34,285 nucleotides of DNA from Methylobacterium gregans (GCF_022179245.1 NZ_BPQM01000006.1:1-34285); one strand, 5' to 3'. Shown: positions 1 to 8,477, numbered from the stretch's first letter. A program made the numbers and translations. Notes: a model not told the origin generated them from the letters alone.

Positions 1-41
1 CTCGGGGAGCTTGCAGGGCGCTGCCCTGCAAGCTCCCCGAG
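1..41 (-). terminator. Strong hairpin just downstream of the molybdopterin oxidoreductase gene
   Basis: Positions 1-19 and 23-41 are perfect reverse complements, giving a 19-bp stem with a 3-nt loop. It starts 4 bp past the TGA of the minus-strand oxidoreductase gene, so it most likely ends that operon. Whether a T-run follows on the minus strand cannot be seen because the window begins here. Confidence 0.6.
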
Positions 42-45
42 GTCG

Positions 46-801
46 TCAGATTCCCGCGTACCAGGAGAAGCCGAGCTCGCCGACCATGCTGCCGCGGCCC
101 TGGCCGATCCCGTCCACCCGCTCGACGGCCTCGATGCTGGCGAGATACTTCAGGGACTTGTAGCCGAGCTGGCGCTCGACCCGCAGGCGCACGGGCGCGC
201 CGTGGGCGACCGGCAGGTCTCGCCCGTTCATGCCGTAGGCGAGGATGGTCTGCGGGTGGAGGGCGTCGAACAGGTCGTAGCTGTCCCACCAGCCGTCCAC
301 CGTGCGGATCACCACGAAGCGCGCCGCCGGCTTCAGGCCGGCGCTCGCCAGGACGTGGGACAGCGGCACGCCGGTCCAGGCGCCGATGGCCGACCAGCCC
401 TGCTCGCAGCTGTGCAGGGTCACCTGGGTGCGGGCGGGCATACCCCGCAGATCCGCGAGCGAGAAACTGCCCGGCCGCTCCACCAGCCCGGTGACCGGCA
501 GGCGCCAGTCCGAGAAGCCCTGCGCCCGGGAGCTGCGATAGACCGGGTCGTCCGGGTCGGTGGTGTTGATGGTCGGGAAATGGGCCGAGACCATCTCGAT
601 CGGGAACTCGCGCACCAGCGGCTGGTCGCGCAGGAGCACGCGCTGGGTGGCGAGCGTCAGCGCGTCGCTGAGGCCGTAGAGCCCGCCGCGACCGGGGCCG
701 CCGGGGACGCCGCCCGGGATGAGGTCGCAGGCGCCCGCGAGCGCGCCCGCCCCGAGGGTCGAGGCGCCGAGGATCAGCCGGCGGCGGGAGAGCGTCGTCA
801 T
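46..801 (-). CDS. YedY/MsrP-like molybdopterin-dependent oxidoreductase, Tat-exported
   Basis: The 251-residue product belongs to the sulfite oxidase/YedY fold that binds a molybdenum-molybdopterin cofactor. The N-terminus carries a twin-arginine signal (SRRRLILGA) followed by a lipobox-like LAGAC with Cys25, so it is probably exported folded and may be lipid-anchored. The expected cofactor-ligating cysteine is Cys132 in SCEQGWSAIGAWTGVPL, and the HGAPVRL region matches the family. MsrP repairs oxidised methionine in periplasmic proteins, but this subfamily is short and the substrate cannot be told from sequence. The start ATG overlaps the stop of the upstream cytochrome gene by 4 bp (ATGA). 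That cytochrome would replace MsrQ as electron donor. Last gene of the operon, followed at once by a hairpin. Confidence 0.85.
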   Translation of the reverse strand: MTTLSRRRLILGASTLGAGALAGACDLIPGGVPGGPGRGGLYGLSDALTLATQRVLLRDQPLVREFPIEMVSAHFPTINTTDPDDPVYRSSRAQGFSDWRLPVTGLVERPGSFSLADLRGMPARTQVTLHSCEQGWSAIGAWTGVPLSHVLASAGLKPAARFVVIRTVDGWWDSYDLFDALHPQTILAYGMNGRDLPVAHGAPVRLRVERQLGYKSLKYLASIEAVERVDGIGQGRGSMVGELGFSWYAGI

Positions 802-1532
802 CGGGTCTCCTGCGGGCGTGTGGCGGGTTGTTCGGGCGAGCGCCCCGTGATCATCGCGCGCATCTGGGTCCAGGGCCCGTTGGCGAGCACCTGCCAGACG
901 TGGACGAGCAGGAACAGCACGAGCAGGACGGCGCAGAGGAAGTGGATCGTGCGGGCCGACTGGCGCCCGCCGAACAGCCAGAACAGCTCCGGCCAAGCCG
1001 CCGTCACCCCGGGCGACATGGTGAGCCCCGAGAGCAGCATCAGGGGTCCGAGGCCGAGGATCACCGCCAGATAGGCGAGCTTCTGGAGCGCGTTGTAGCG
1101 CCGGGCGCCGGAAGCGGCCGCCGGGTCCCCGCGCAGGCGCAGATGCGCCCGGACTTCGCCGAGGATGTGGCGCGGGCGCCACTGGTCGCGGTCGGGCAGC
1201 AGGCGGCCGGCGAGATGGCCGGCCACGAGCGCCAGGGCGAGGTAGGCGAGGCCGTTGAGGACGAAGATCCAGGCGGCCAGGAAGTGCAGGTTGCGGCCCC
1301 AGCCGGTCTGTTCGAGGTTCACCGGCAGCGGCAGGCTGATCCAGGCCGGGGCGCCGTTGGCGCCGGTCTCGCCCCAGAACAGGTGCGGCAGCGCGAGCAG
1401 GATCGCGGTGCCGCTGACCGCGAGCGCCCCGAAGGCGCCCGCGTTGATCCAGTGGGTCAGGCGCACCCAGAGCGGATGGCGCCGCACAACGCGCTCCCGT
1501 GTCCCGGCGTGCCCTTGCGGCTCAGCCGCCAT
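798..1532 (-). CDS. Cytochrome b561/hydrogenase-type b-type cytochrome, membrane electron donor
   Basis: The 244-residue product is a four-helix integral membrane protein of the Ni/Fe-hydrogenase b-type cytochrome / cytochrome b561 superfamily. Candidate haem-ligand histidines lie in RLTHWINAG near the first helix, NLHFLAAW in the second and the TIHFLCAVLLVLFLLVHVW stretch in the last. It should pass electrons from the quinone pool to a periplasmic partner. Its stop overlaps the start of the molybdopterin oxidoreductase by 4 bp, strong evidence that the two form one redox complex. Its own start overlaps the end of the methyltransferase by 11 bp. It is not of the six-helix MsrQ/YedZ type, so the pair is an alternative pairing to the classical MsrPQ system. 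Confidence 0.85.
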   Translation of the reverse strand: MAAEPQGHAGTRERVVRRHPLWVRLTHWINAGAFGALAVSGTAILLALPHLFWGETGANGAPAWISLPLPVNLEQTGWGRNLHFLAAWIFVLNGLAYLALALVAGHLAGRLLPDRDQWRPRHILGEVRAHLRLRGDPAAASGARRYNALQKLAYLAVILGLGPLMLLSGLTMSPGVTAAWPELFWLFGGRQSARTIHFLCAVLLVLFLLVHVWQVLANGPWTQMRAMITGRSPEQPATRPQETR

Positions 1533-2136
1533 CGCGTATCCCTGCGGGGTCCCGGGCCCGCAGGACGTCGATACGGTATTCCGGCGCGCGCGTCTGGGCG
1601 ATCACCTCCGCGAAGGTTGCCGCGCCGGCGATGAAGCTCTCGGCTGCGGCGTCGCCCGAGAGCGGGAAGTCCTGGGGCCCGAGCCAGTGCACCAGCACAC
1701 AGTCCCCGCCGGGTACGAGGCTCTCCGCCACCCGCGCGACGACGCGCGCGAGGTCGCCCTCCGTGAAGAAGTACAGCACCTCACCGAGCAGGATCAGGTC
1801 GAACCGGCCCGGGGGCCAGTCGCCCGGCACGGCGCCCAGGACGAAGCCGACCTGGGGCTGGTCGGCGCAGCGGGCGCTGGCGTCCGCGATGGCCGCGGGC
1901 GCGACGTCGAGGGCGGTGAGCGCGCCGCAGCGCGGGGCGAGCGCCCGTGTCAGAACGCCGATCGAGCAGCCGATCTCCAGCGCCGCGCCGTAGCTCTGCC
2001 GGGGCAGGCTCGCCAGGGTGGCGGCATACTTGTCCCGCTCGTAGGCGCTCGTGGCGAGGCGCCAGGGGTCGGGATCGGCCGCGTAGATGTCCGTGAAGTA
2101 GCGCGCCGGCAGGGTCGCGGTGTGGCGCTCGCTCAT
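1522..2136 (-). CDS. NodS-like SAM-dependent methyltransferase
   Basis: The 204-residue product has the layout of the NodS family of class I methyltransferases: an N-terminal YFTDIYAADPDPW motif, the SAM-binding loop ALEIGCSIGVLT, the acidic strand end ALDVAPAAI, and the post-II motif FDLILLGEVLYFF. NodS N-methylates a de-acetylated amino sugar in Nod-factor synthesis; relatives outside symbiosis act on unknown small molecules. The ATG overlaps the end of the acyl-CoA dehydrogenase by 4 bp (ATGA), so the two are probably translationally coupled. I chose the ATG giving MSERHTATLPARYF because it begins just ahead of the conserved motif. The longer open frame upstream is the acyl-CoA dehydrogenase read out of frame. 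Confidence 0.85.
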   Translation of the reverse strand: MSERHTATLPARYFTDIYAADPDPWRLATSAYERDKYAATLASLPRQSYGAALEIGCSIGVLTRALAPRCGALTALDVAPAAIADASARCADQPQVGFVLGAVPGDWPPGRFDLILLGEVLYFFTEGDLARVVARVAESLVPGGDCVLVHWLGPQDFPLSGDAAAESFIAGAATFAEVIAQTRAPEYRIDVLRARDPAGIRDGG

Positions 2137-3251
2137 CGCTGCTCCGATTCCAGACCGTCCCAGAGTGCGGGCAGCGGCGCCTCCTCCGCAAGGGCGTAGG
2201 CGGCGGCGCTCGTCAGAGCGTAGTCGGGGGCGGGCTGGCGCAGGTAGGTGGCGAGATCGCGGGTCAGGCGCTCCAGCGGGTGGTCCTCGAGGAAGCCCGC
2301 GAGTCCGACCGAGCGCTGGGCGAGAGCGATCACGTCGAGCCCGGCCTGTTCGACGGCGGCCCGGGCGAGATTGACGTAGGCGACGATCCGCTCCGCCCCG
2401 GCCCGCTCGGCGGCGACCGCCTCCGCGGCCCGCGCCACGAGCAGGCGGCAGCTCTCGGCGGCGATCAGCGCGCGGCCCAGCCGGGCCTGCTGGTGCGGGT
2501 CGGCCCCGCGCCCGGTCGCCCGCATATGCGCGCGGTGGGCCTCCACCACCGCCTCGATGCCGCCGAGCTGCACCGCCATGAAGCGCCAGGCACCGCCGAA
2601 GAAGAAGGGCTGACGGGCGTAGTCGTCCGGTGCGCCGACCTGCGCCGCGTCCGCCGCCCGGAGCCCCGTGAGGTCGACCCGGCCGGTCGCGGTGGCGCGC
2701 ATGCCCTGAGCGCGCCACGCCGAGAGATCGGCGCGCTCCCCCGGCGCCAGCGGCACGACCAGCATCTGGCGGCGCCCGTCGGCGAGCCGGGCCGTGACCA
2801 GGGGCCGGGTGACGTGGCCGGCGCCCGACGCGAAGCTCTTGGCGCCCCGGAGAGCGTCCTCCGCCAGCACCAGCCCCCCGGGTTCCGGTTCCGTGTTCCA
2901 GACGCCGAAGAGGTGGCCGGCTCGCGCGTCGCGGGCGAGGCTAGCGCGCGCGTCGTCCGAGCCGTAGCGCAACGCCAGGGCGAGCGCGTTGACGTGGCCT
3001 TCGTAGAGGCGCCCGACTGCGAGGCTGCCCCGGCCGATCGCCGTGAGGAGGCTGCACAGGGCCGCGACGCGCTCGGGCTCGCACAGGCCGGCGCCACCGA
3101 GATCGGCGGGCAGGGGCGCGGCGAGGTAGCCACCCGTCCGCAGCCGCCCGAGCGCCGCCTCCGGGAAAGCGCCGTGCCGGTCGAGCGCGGCGGCCTCCGC
3201 GGCGCAGGGTGTGGCAGCCGCTTCGGCGCGGCGGATGAGGTCGAGGGTCAC
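2133..3251 (-). CDS. Acyl-CoA dehydrogenase family protein
   Basis: The 372-residue product follows the acyl-CoA dehydrogenase fold: an N-terminal helical domain (APLPADLGGAGL is the usual first landmark), a central beta domain (FGVWNTEPEPGG; GAKSFASGAGHV) and a C-terminal four-helix FAD domain. The usual catalytic Glu environment is poorly conserved, so it may oxidise or simply bind an unusual acyl or amino substrate rather than take part in beta-oxidation. The start is GTG with a weak ribosome-binding site. It is the first gene of the operon. Acyl-CoA dehydrogenase-like proteins paired with NodS-like methyltransferases occur in small accessory clusters of Methylobacterium-like bacteria, to my knowledge without an assigned pathway. 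Confidence 0.8.
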   Translation of the reverse strand: MTLDLIRRAEAAATPCAAEAAALDRHGAFPEAALGRLRTGGYLAAPLPADLGGAGLCEPERVAALCSLLTAIGRGSLAVGRLYEGHVNALALALRYGSDDARASLARDARAGHLFGVWNTEPEPGGLVLAEDALRGAKSFASGAGHVTRPLVTARLADGRRQMLVVPLAPGERADLSAWRAQGMRATATGRVDLTGLRAADAAQVGAPDDYARQPFFFGGAWRFMAVQLGGIEAVVEAHRAHMRATGRGADPHQQARLGRALIAAESCRLLVARAAEAVAAERAGAERIVAYVNLARAAVEQAGLDVIALAQRSVGLAGFLEDHPLERLTRDLATYLRQPAPDYALTSAAAYALAEEAPLPALWDGLESEQR

Positions 3252-3435
3252 GCATCGCTCGCGGGTCTGTCGGGAGCCGTGCGGTACGGTCCGCCCGCGG
3301 CGCAGCGTGTCAAATGTTAAGGCAAAACACTATCGCAGGTTGTTCCTTTTCGGTGTCCCGTTCCCGTGTCCTCTGGACGCAGCGGCGGCCCGGGATCGGG
3401 GCGTGGGGCGAAAACGCCGCCTCGGGCGCAGCCCT

Positions 3436-3460
3436 TGAACGAAGTGTGGTGCTCGGCGTT
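3436..3460 (+). promoter_or_regulatory. Near-consensus sigma-EcfG promoter ahead of a small ORF
   Basis: TGAAC (3436-3440), a 16-bp spacer and CGTT (3457-3460) match GGAAC-N16-CGTT with one mismatch. The element ends 27 bp before the start codon at 3488, leaving a short leader that holds the ribosome-binding site. Confidence 0.4.
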
Positions 3461-3487
3461 GCCTCTCTCAGGAGTTCGGAGGGGCCA

Positions 3488-3730
3488 ATGCTGGGCAGGT
3501 TGATCGCATCCGCTCGAAGCGTGGCGACGGGTTCGGGTGCCGTACGGGCACTTCTCCCGGGCGGGCCGCAACGCGCGCCGGGAGCGGCCATCGCACCTGC
3601 CCCGGAGGCCGCACGCGACTTCCCGCCGATGCGGCCCCTCGAGCCGCCGTCGGCCCAGAACGACGATGTCCTTCAGCCCGTGCACGAGGCGGTGGAGCGC
3701 GACCTGCGGGCGCGCGGCTACCTGCGCTGA
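3488..3730 (+). CDS. Small hypothetical protein, 80 residues
   Basis: I recognise no family. A very good ribosome-binding site (GGAGGGG, 4-10 bp ahead of the ATG) supports translation. The N-terminus MLGRLIASARSVATGSGAVRALLP is basic and amphipathic, the middle is rich in Pro and Ala, and the C-terminal third (VLQPVHEAVERDLRARGYLR) looks like one charged helix. It stands alone between two minus-strand genes. A possible stress sigma-EcfG promoter lies directly upstream, so it may be an outlying member of the general stress regulon. Function unknown. Confidence 0.6.
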   Translation: MLGRLIASARSVATGSGAVRALLPGGPQRAPGAAIAPAPEAARDFPPMRPLEPPSAQNDDVLQPVHEAVERDLRARGYLR

Positions 3731-3752
3731 AGGAGGCGCGGTCCCGCCGCTC

Positions 3753-5063
3753 TCAGCCGGCCACCCCGAGTGCCGCCGCGCGGGCGCGCACCGCGGATCC
3801 GCGATAGATCACCAGGGTGGCGACCAGGCCGCAGGCGCCGCCGAAGGCCATCCAGATGCCGGGGGCGGCCCGGTTCTCGGTCTGCTCGATCAGCCAGGTC
3901 GAGACCAGCGGGGTGAAGCCGCCGAAGAAGGCGGTGGCGAGCGAGTAGGCGAGCGAGAACCCGGCCGTGCGGACCTGGGCCGGCACCACCTCGGTCAGCG
4001 CCACCACCATGGCGCCGTTGTAGCTGCCGTACAGGAAGGACAGCCAGAGCAGCACGATCAGCATGTTGCCGAACGAGACGTGGCCGACCAGCCAGGCGAG
4101 CGCCGGATAGGCGGTGAGGAGGGTCAGCGCCGAGAAGACGATCAGCAGGGGCTTGCGGCCGATCCGGTCGGAGAGCGCGCCCATCACCGGCAGCCAGAAC
4201 AGGTTCGACAGGGCCGTGCAGAAGGTGATCAGCAGGCTGTCGGTGTCGGAGAGCTTCAGCACCGCCTTGCCGAAGGTCGGGGTGTAGACCGTGATCGTGT
4301 AGAACGAGATCGTGGTCATCGCCACCAGCAGCATGCCGAGGACGACGATCTTCCAGTTCCGGCCGAGCGTGGCAAAGATCTCACTCGTGCTCGGTCGGAC
4401 CTTGCGGTGGAGGAACTCCTGGGTCTCCTCCAGCGAGCGGCGGATGTAGAACAGGAACGGCACGATGGCGCAGCCGATGAAGAACGGGATGCGCCAGCCC
4501 CAGTCGCCCATCTGGCCCGGCGTCAGGCTGTGATTGAGCGCGTAGCCGATGATCGCGGCGGCCATCACGGCGACCTGCTGGCTGCCCGACTGCCAGGAGA
4601 CGTAGAAGCCCTTGCGGCCGGGCGTCGCCATCTCGGCCAGGTAGACCGAGACGCCGCCGAGCTCCACGCCCGCCGAGAAGCCCTGCAGCAGGCGCCCGAT
4701 CAGCACGAGGGCCGGGGCGGCGAGCCCGATGGTCTGGTGGCCCGGCACGAAGGCGATCAGGATCGTGCCCGCCGCCATGATGGTCAGCGTGACGATCAGC
4801 CCCCGGCGTCGTCCGATTCGGTCGACGTAGGCGCCCAGGAAGATCGCCCCCAGCGGGCGCATCAGGAAGCCCGCGCCGAAGGTGGCGAAGGTGAGCATCA
4901 GGGAGGCGTACGCGTTCTCGCCCGGGAAGAACGTCTTCGCGATGTGCGTGGCGTAGAACCCGAACAGGAAGAAGTCGAACATCTCCAGGAAGTTGCCGCT
5001 GGTGACGCGCAGCACCGTGGCAACCTTCGACCGCCCACGGTCGCTTTCCGAGAACGAAGCCAT
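3753..5063 (-). CDS. MFS transporter of the metabolite:H+ symporter (MHS) type
   Basis: The 436-residue product has about 12 membrane helices and the MFS signature DRIGRRRG after helix 2, repeated as DRIGRKP after helix 8. The segment [16 protein letters not shown] in helix 1 and the [14 protein letters not shown] motif in helix 4 are characteristic of the MHS branch, which includes citrate, tricarballylate, alpha-ketoglutarate and proline/betaine symporters. It resembles the citrate/tricarballylate members most, so a di- or tricarboxylate is the best substrate guess. The ATG at MASFSESD follows AGGGGAAACGC, a good ribosome-binding site. Divergent from the amino-acid permease. The 352 bp between them (5064-5415) show no gene or convincing motif. 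Confidence 0.85.
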   Translation of the reverse strand: MASFSESDRGRSKVATVLRVTSGNFLEMFDFFLFGFYATHIAKTFFPGENAYASLMLTFATFGAGFLMRPLGAIFLGAYVDRIGRRRGLIVTLTIMAAGTILIAFVPGHQTIGLAAPALVLIGRLLQGFSAGVELGGVSVYLAEMATPGRKGFYVSWQSGSQQVAVMAAAIIGYALNHSLTPGQMGDWGWRIPFFIGCAIVPFLFYIRRSLEETQEFLHRKVRPSTSEIFATLGRNWKIVVLGMLLVAMTTISFYTITVYTPTFGKAVLKLSDTDSLLITFCTALSNLFWLPVMGALSDRIGRKPLLIVFSALTLLTAYPALAWLVGHVSFGNMLIVLLWLSFLYGSYNGAMVVALTEVVPAQVRTAGFSLAYSLATAFFGGFTPLVSTWLIEQTENRAAPGIWMAFGGACGLVATLVIYRGSAVRARAAALGVAG

Positions 5064-5415
5064 GCGTTTCCCCTGACGCCGCCGCGGGCGGCTCTGCCCC
5101 TGTCGCGCGGCCTGCACGTTCGAGGGCAACTTTTATTCCATGTGCGCGAGCGCCAGGATCGTTTACAGCAACGGATCCTTCGACACCAAGACGCGTCGCG
5201 CCCGGTCCGGCTCAAGCCCGTGGAATCTTACGGTGTCTTGTAATGGGTGCGGCCTCGCCGGGGCTCTCACGTCTTCGAGACCCGGGACCTCTGTCGTTCG
5301 GCGTCGAACAGGCCCGATCCAGAGGGCGCGGCGATCCGGCCCCCTGCCGTTCCCCGGCCGAGGTCCGCGGCGCGGGACTTGCCCGGCGGGTCGGCACAGG
5401 ATTCAGAGACCGGCC

Positions 5416-6840
5416 ATGACCGACAGCCCGATCATAGACGCCGCCCGAGCCCGCGATGCGCAGGACGGCTCCGGTGCCGAGCCCGGCCTCGCCCGCGATC
5501 TCACGGGGTTCAGCCTCGTCTGCATCGGGCTCGGCGCGACGATCGGTGCGGGGATCTTCGTGCTCACCGGCACGGCGGCGGCGGCCTATGCGGGGCCGGC
5601 CCTGGTGCTGTCCTTCGCGCTCGGCGGGATCGCCTGCGCCTTCGTCGGCCTCTGCTACGCGGAACTCGCCGCGATGATGCCGGCCTCCGGCTCGACCTAC
5701 ACCTACACCCGGGCGAGCCTCGGCGAACTCTGCGCCTGGATCGTCGGCTGGGACCTCGTTCTCGAATTCGCCTTCGCGGCCGCCACGGTGGCGGTCGGCT
5801 GGTCGGGCTACGCCCAGAGCCTCCTCGCCGATCTCGGGCTCGCCCTGCCGCCGATGCTCGCGGCCGCGCCCGGCGCGGGCGGCCTCGTCAATCTGCCGGC
5901 CGGCCTGATCGTGCTGGCCCTGTCCTGGCTGCTGATCCGCGGCACCCGCGGGGCGGCGGCCGCCAACGCCGCGCTGGTGGCGCTGAAGGTCGCGATCATC
6001 CTGGCCTTCGTCGCCGTCGGCCTTGCGCACCTGAAGCCCGCGCTGTGGCACCCCTTCGTGCCGGAGAATACGGGCTCGTTCGGCCATTACGGCTGGAGCG
6101 GCGTGCTGCGCGGGGCGGGCGTGGTGTTCTTCGCCTTCATCGGCTTCGAGACGGTCTCGACCGCGGTCGGCGAGACGCGCCAGCCGCAGCGGGACGCGCC
6201 GGTCGGGCTGCTCGGCTCGCTGGCGCTGACCACGCTGCTCTACGTGATGGTCGCCGCGGTGCTCACGGGCCTCGTGCCCTACCGCGACCTCGACGTGCCC
6301 GACCCGATCGCCCGGGCGGTCGATGCGGCCGGGCTCGGCGGCTTCGCCGTGGTGATCAAGCTCGGTGCGCTCGTCGGCCTCACCACCTCAGCGCTCACCG
6401 CCCTCTACGGGCAGGCCCGGATCTGCTTCGCGATGGCCCGCGACGGGCTGCTGCCCGCCGCCTTCGGCCGGGTCGATCCGGTGCGGCGCACGCCGGCCCT
6501 GAGCCAGGGCGTGATCGGCATCGGCACCGCGCTCGTCGCCGCCTTCGTGCCGCTGGAGGTGCTGGGTGAACTCGTCAGCATCGGCACGCTGCTCGCCTTC
6601 TGCCTCGTCTGCGCGGCGGTGCCGCTGCTGCGCAGGCGCTGTCCGGACCTCCCCCGGCCCTTCCGGGTGCCGGCCGCGTCCCTGGTGGCGGGGCTCGGCA
6701 TCCTCTGCTGCCTCGTCCTGATGGCCGGCCTGCCCGGCGACACCTGGCTCCGGCTCGCCCTCTGGCTCGCACTGGGGCTCGGGATCTACGGCTTCTACGG
6801 CCGCGCCAATGCCCGGCGCCTGCGGGCAGGCACCTCGTAG
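5416..6840 (+). CDS. APC-family amino acid permease (cationic amino acid transporter group)
   Basis: The 474-residue product is an APC superfamily permease. Helix 1 carries GLGATIGAGIFVLTG, the unwound substrate-binding segment of this family, and the conserved FIGFETVSTAVGETRQPQRDAP stretch in the middle is typical of the CAT (YhdG-like) branch. About 12 membrane helices can be drawn. It should import an amino acid by proton symport at the inner membrane. Substrate specificity cannot be read from sequence. It has no obvious operon partner and converges on the cyclic-nucleotide-binding gene with only a 10-bp gap. Confidence 0.88.
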   Translation: MTDSPIIDAARARDAQDGSGAEPGLARDLTGFSLVCIGLGATIGAGIFVLTGTAAAAYAGPALVLSFALGGIACAFVGLCYAELAAMMPASGSTYTYTRASLGELCAWIVGWDLVLEFAFAAATVAVGWSGYAQSLLADLGLALPPMLAAAPGAGGLVNLPAGLIVLALSWLLIRGTRGAAAANAALVALKVAIILAFVAVGLAHLKPALWHPFVPENTGSFGHYGWSGVLRGAGVVFFAFIGFETVSTAVGETRQPQRDAPVGLLGSLALTTLLYVMVAAVLTGLVPYRDLDVPDPIARAVDAAGLGGFAVVIKLGALVGLTTSALTALYGQARICFAMARDGLLPAAFGRVDPVRRTPALSQGVIGIGTALVAAFVPLEVLGELVSIGTLLAFCLVCAAVPLLRRRCPDLPRPFRVPAASLVAGLGILCCLVLMAGLPGDTWLRLALWLALGLGIYGFYGRANARRLRAGTS

Positions 6841-6850
6841 TTTCGAAACC

Positions 6851-7294
6851 TCAGGACCGGCTCTGAGCGAGCGCCTGGTTGGTCTGCTCCAGGCGCAGCG
6901 CCAGTTCCCGCATCACCGCGATGCCGATCTGCGGGAACTGCGCCAGCAATTCGAGGAAGACGCCCCGGTCGATGCGCAGCGCCGTGGTGGCGCTCTCGGC
7001 CGTCACCGTGGCGGAGCGCGGTTGGTCGGCCAGGATGCCCATCTCGCCCACCAGCGCGTCGGGGCCGAGCAGCGCCAGCCGGATCGGGCCGGCCGGTCCG
7101 TCGAGGCTCACCGCGGCGCTGCCCTCCAGGAGGAGGTAGGCGGCGTCCGAGGCGTCGCCGCGGGTGAAGAAGCGCTGGCCCGGCTCGAAGTGCACGCGCT
7201 CGCTCGTGAAGGCGAGCAGCTTCAGCCGCGCGGGCTCCACCTCGCGGAACAACGGCACCTGCCGCAGGGACGAGACCTCGGTATCGAGGGTCAT
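6851..7294 (-). CDS. Stand-alone cyclic-nucleotide-binding (Crp-like) domain protein
   Basis: The 147-residue product is essentially one cNMP-binding domain: FEPGQRFFTRGDASDAAYLLLEGSAAV, then LLGPDALVGEMGILADQPRSATVTA, the phosphate-binding cassette region, then a C-terminal helix. There is no helix-turn-helix after it, so it is not a Crp/Fnr transcription factor. It is more likely a small regulatory subunit acting through protein contacts. The cassette carries GEMGIL and PRSATV as in cAMP-binding members. The start ATG follows GGAGCGTTGCC. It is divergent from the SCO gene across 111 bp, so the two could share control, but I found no operator there. Confidence 0.82.
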   Translation of the reverse strand: MTLDTEVSSLRQVPLFREVEPARLKLLAFTSERVHFEPGQRFFTRGDASDAAYLLLEGSAAVSLDGPAGPIRLALLGPDALVGEMGILADQPRSATVTAESATTALRIDRGVFLELLAQFPQIGIAVMRELALRLEQTNQALAQSRS

Positions 7295-7405
7295 GGCAAC
7301 GCTCCGGCCCTCACCAAGCGGGCCCTGCATCCATGCGGAAGGTTCGAGACTTGTCCAGTGCGTGGCCCGGCCGCACCTGCCGCGCCCAGGAGAAACGAGG
7401 AAGCG

Positions 7406-8254
7406 ATGGGGTTTGGGCGAGCGATGCGCGGTGGGCGGCAGGGATGGGCCGCCACGGCCTTGGCCGGCGCCCTGGCCGGCGCCCTCCTCGGCGCGCTCGC
7501 CGGCCTCTCGCCGACGCCCGCGGCCGCGCGCCTCGTGCAGGCGGACTTGGCCCGGGTCGCCGTCGCGCCCCCGCCCGGCGCGCGCGCGCGCCTCGACCTC
7601 GCCTTCACGGATGCGGACGAGGAGCGGTCCACGACGCTCGCCGAGGCCGCGGGCGGGCGCCCGGTCCTGCTGCTGCCGGTGGACTATAGCTGCGGCAACG
7701 TCTGCGACCCGATGCTCTCGCTCTCGGCCGCCGCACTGCAGGCGACCGGCCTGGCGGCGGGGCGGGATTACGCTTTCGTTCTCGTCGGCCTCGACCCGCG
7801 CGACGATGCCGCGGCGGCGCGCCGCATGCTGTCGGAGACACTCGGGCCCGCCCCCTCCCCCACCCGCCCGCAGGCGCTGGTCGGCTCGACGGACACCGTC
7901 GCGGCGCTGACCGGCGCGCTCGGCTACGGCTTCGTGCCGGATCCGAACACGGACAGCATCGCCCATCCGGCCGCCGCGATCCTGCTCACGCCCGAGGGCC
8001 GGGTGGCCCGCGTCCTCTCGCCGCTGGCGCTCAACGGGCGCGACCTGCGCCTCGCCCTGATCGAGGCCGGCGAGGGCCGGACCGGCACGCTCGGCGACCG
8101 GCTCGCCCTGCTCTGCTACGGCTTCGATGCGGCCACCGGGGTCTACACCCCGCTGGTGCGCCGGATCCTGGCGGTCGCAGGCGCCGCGACCGTCCTGGGC
8201 ATCGCGCTCCTCGTCCTGCTTCTCGCTCGCGCGGGACGGGTTCGGACCACCTGA
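7406..8254 (+). CDS. SCO1/SenC-family copper-binding protein, membrane anchored
   Basis: The 282-residue product has a thioredoxin-like SCO domain with the CxxxC copper motif at Cys96 and Cys100 (YSCGNVCDP) and the distal histidine in DSIAHPAAAILLTPEG. SCO proteins deliver copper to the CuA centre of cytochrome oxidase or act as thiol oxidoreductases in the periplasm. There are hydrophobic segments at both ends: an N-terminal signal or anchor (ATALAGALAGALLGALAGL) and a C-terminal membrane helix (AVAGAATVLGIALLVLLLA). The second helix is not part of the simplest SCO plan. The start is supported by GAGGAAGCG before the ATG. No oxidase subunit lies nearby. Confidence 0.85.
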   Translation: MGFGRAMRGGRQGWAATALAGALAGALLGALAGLSPTPAAARLVQADLARVAVAPPPGARARLDLAFTDADEERSTTLAEAAGGRPVLLLPVDYSCGNVCDPMLSLSAAALQATGLAAGRDYAFVLVGLDPRDDAAAARRMLSETLGPAPSPTRPQALVGSTDTVAALTGALGYGFVPDPNTDSIAHPAAAILLTPEGRVARVLSPLALNGRDLRLALIEAGEGRTGTLGDRLALLCYGFDAATGVYTPLVRRILAVAGAATVLGIALLVLLLARAGRVRTT

Positions 8255-8267
8255 GGGCTCGGGCCGC

Positions 8268-8477
8268 TCAGCGCCGCGTCGTCAGGCCCATCTCGCCGGC
8301 CTCCGGCGGCCGGCGCTTGGCGCTGGCATTCGGCTGCGGCGAATCGATCGGCTCCTCGTGGGTCGACGGGGTGGGGCTGTCCTCGGGCGCCGGCATCGGC
8401 GGCAGCGCCTTGTCGTTCGGGTGCTGGCCCGCGTCGCCGTGCTCCAGCGCACCCTTCACCATCTCGCGGTTCGTCAT
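8268..8477 (-). CDS. Small hydrophilic hypothetical protein, 69 residues
   Basis: No family recognised. The product (MTNREMVKGALEHGDAGQHP at the N-terminus) is charged and Pro-rich, lacks a signal peptide or membrane helix, and is probably partly disordered. The ribosome-binding site is weak (GGGACAGTAGCG before the ATG). It sits at the edge of the general stress island, divergent from the KGG-domain gene, but I could not find a matching sigma-EcfG promoter on its strand. It could be a false ORF, though its amino acid composition looks like a real small protein. Confidence 0.55.
   Translation of the reverse strand: MTNREMVKGALEHGDAGQHPNDKALPPMPAPEDSPTPSTHEEPIDSPQPNASAKRRPPEAGEMGLTTRR

Noticed and set aside
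3322..3346. Minus-strand GTTCC near 3342 as a sigma-EcfG promoter for the acyl-CoA dehydrogenase operon
   Set aside because: No AACG (reverse complement of CGTT) occurs at a 16-17 bp distance.
3537..5243. Plus-strand open frame of 568 codons
   Set aside because: Antisense to the MHS-type MFS gene, whose minus-strand product has clear MFS motifs and membrane helices.
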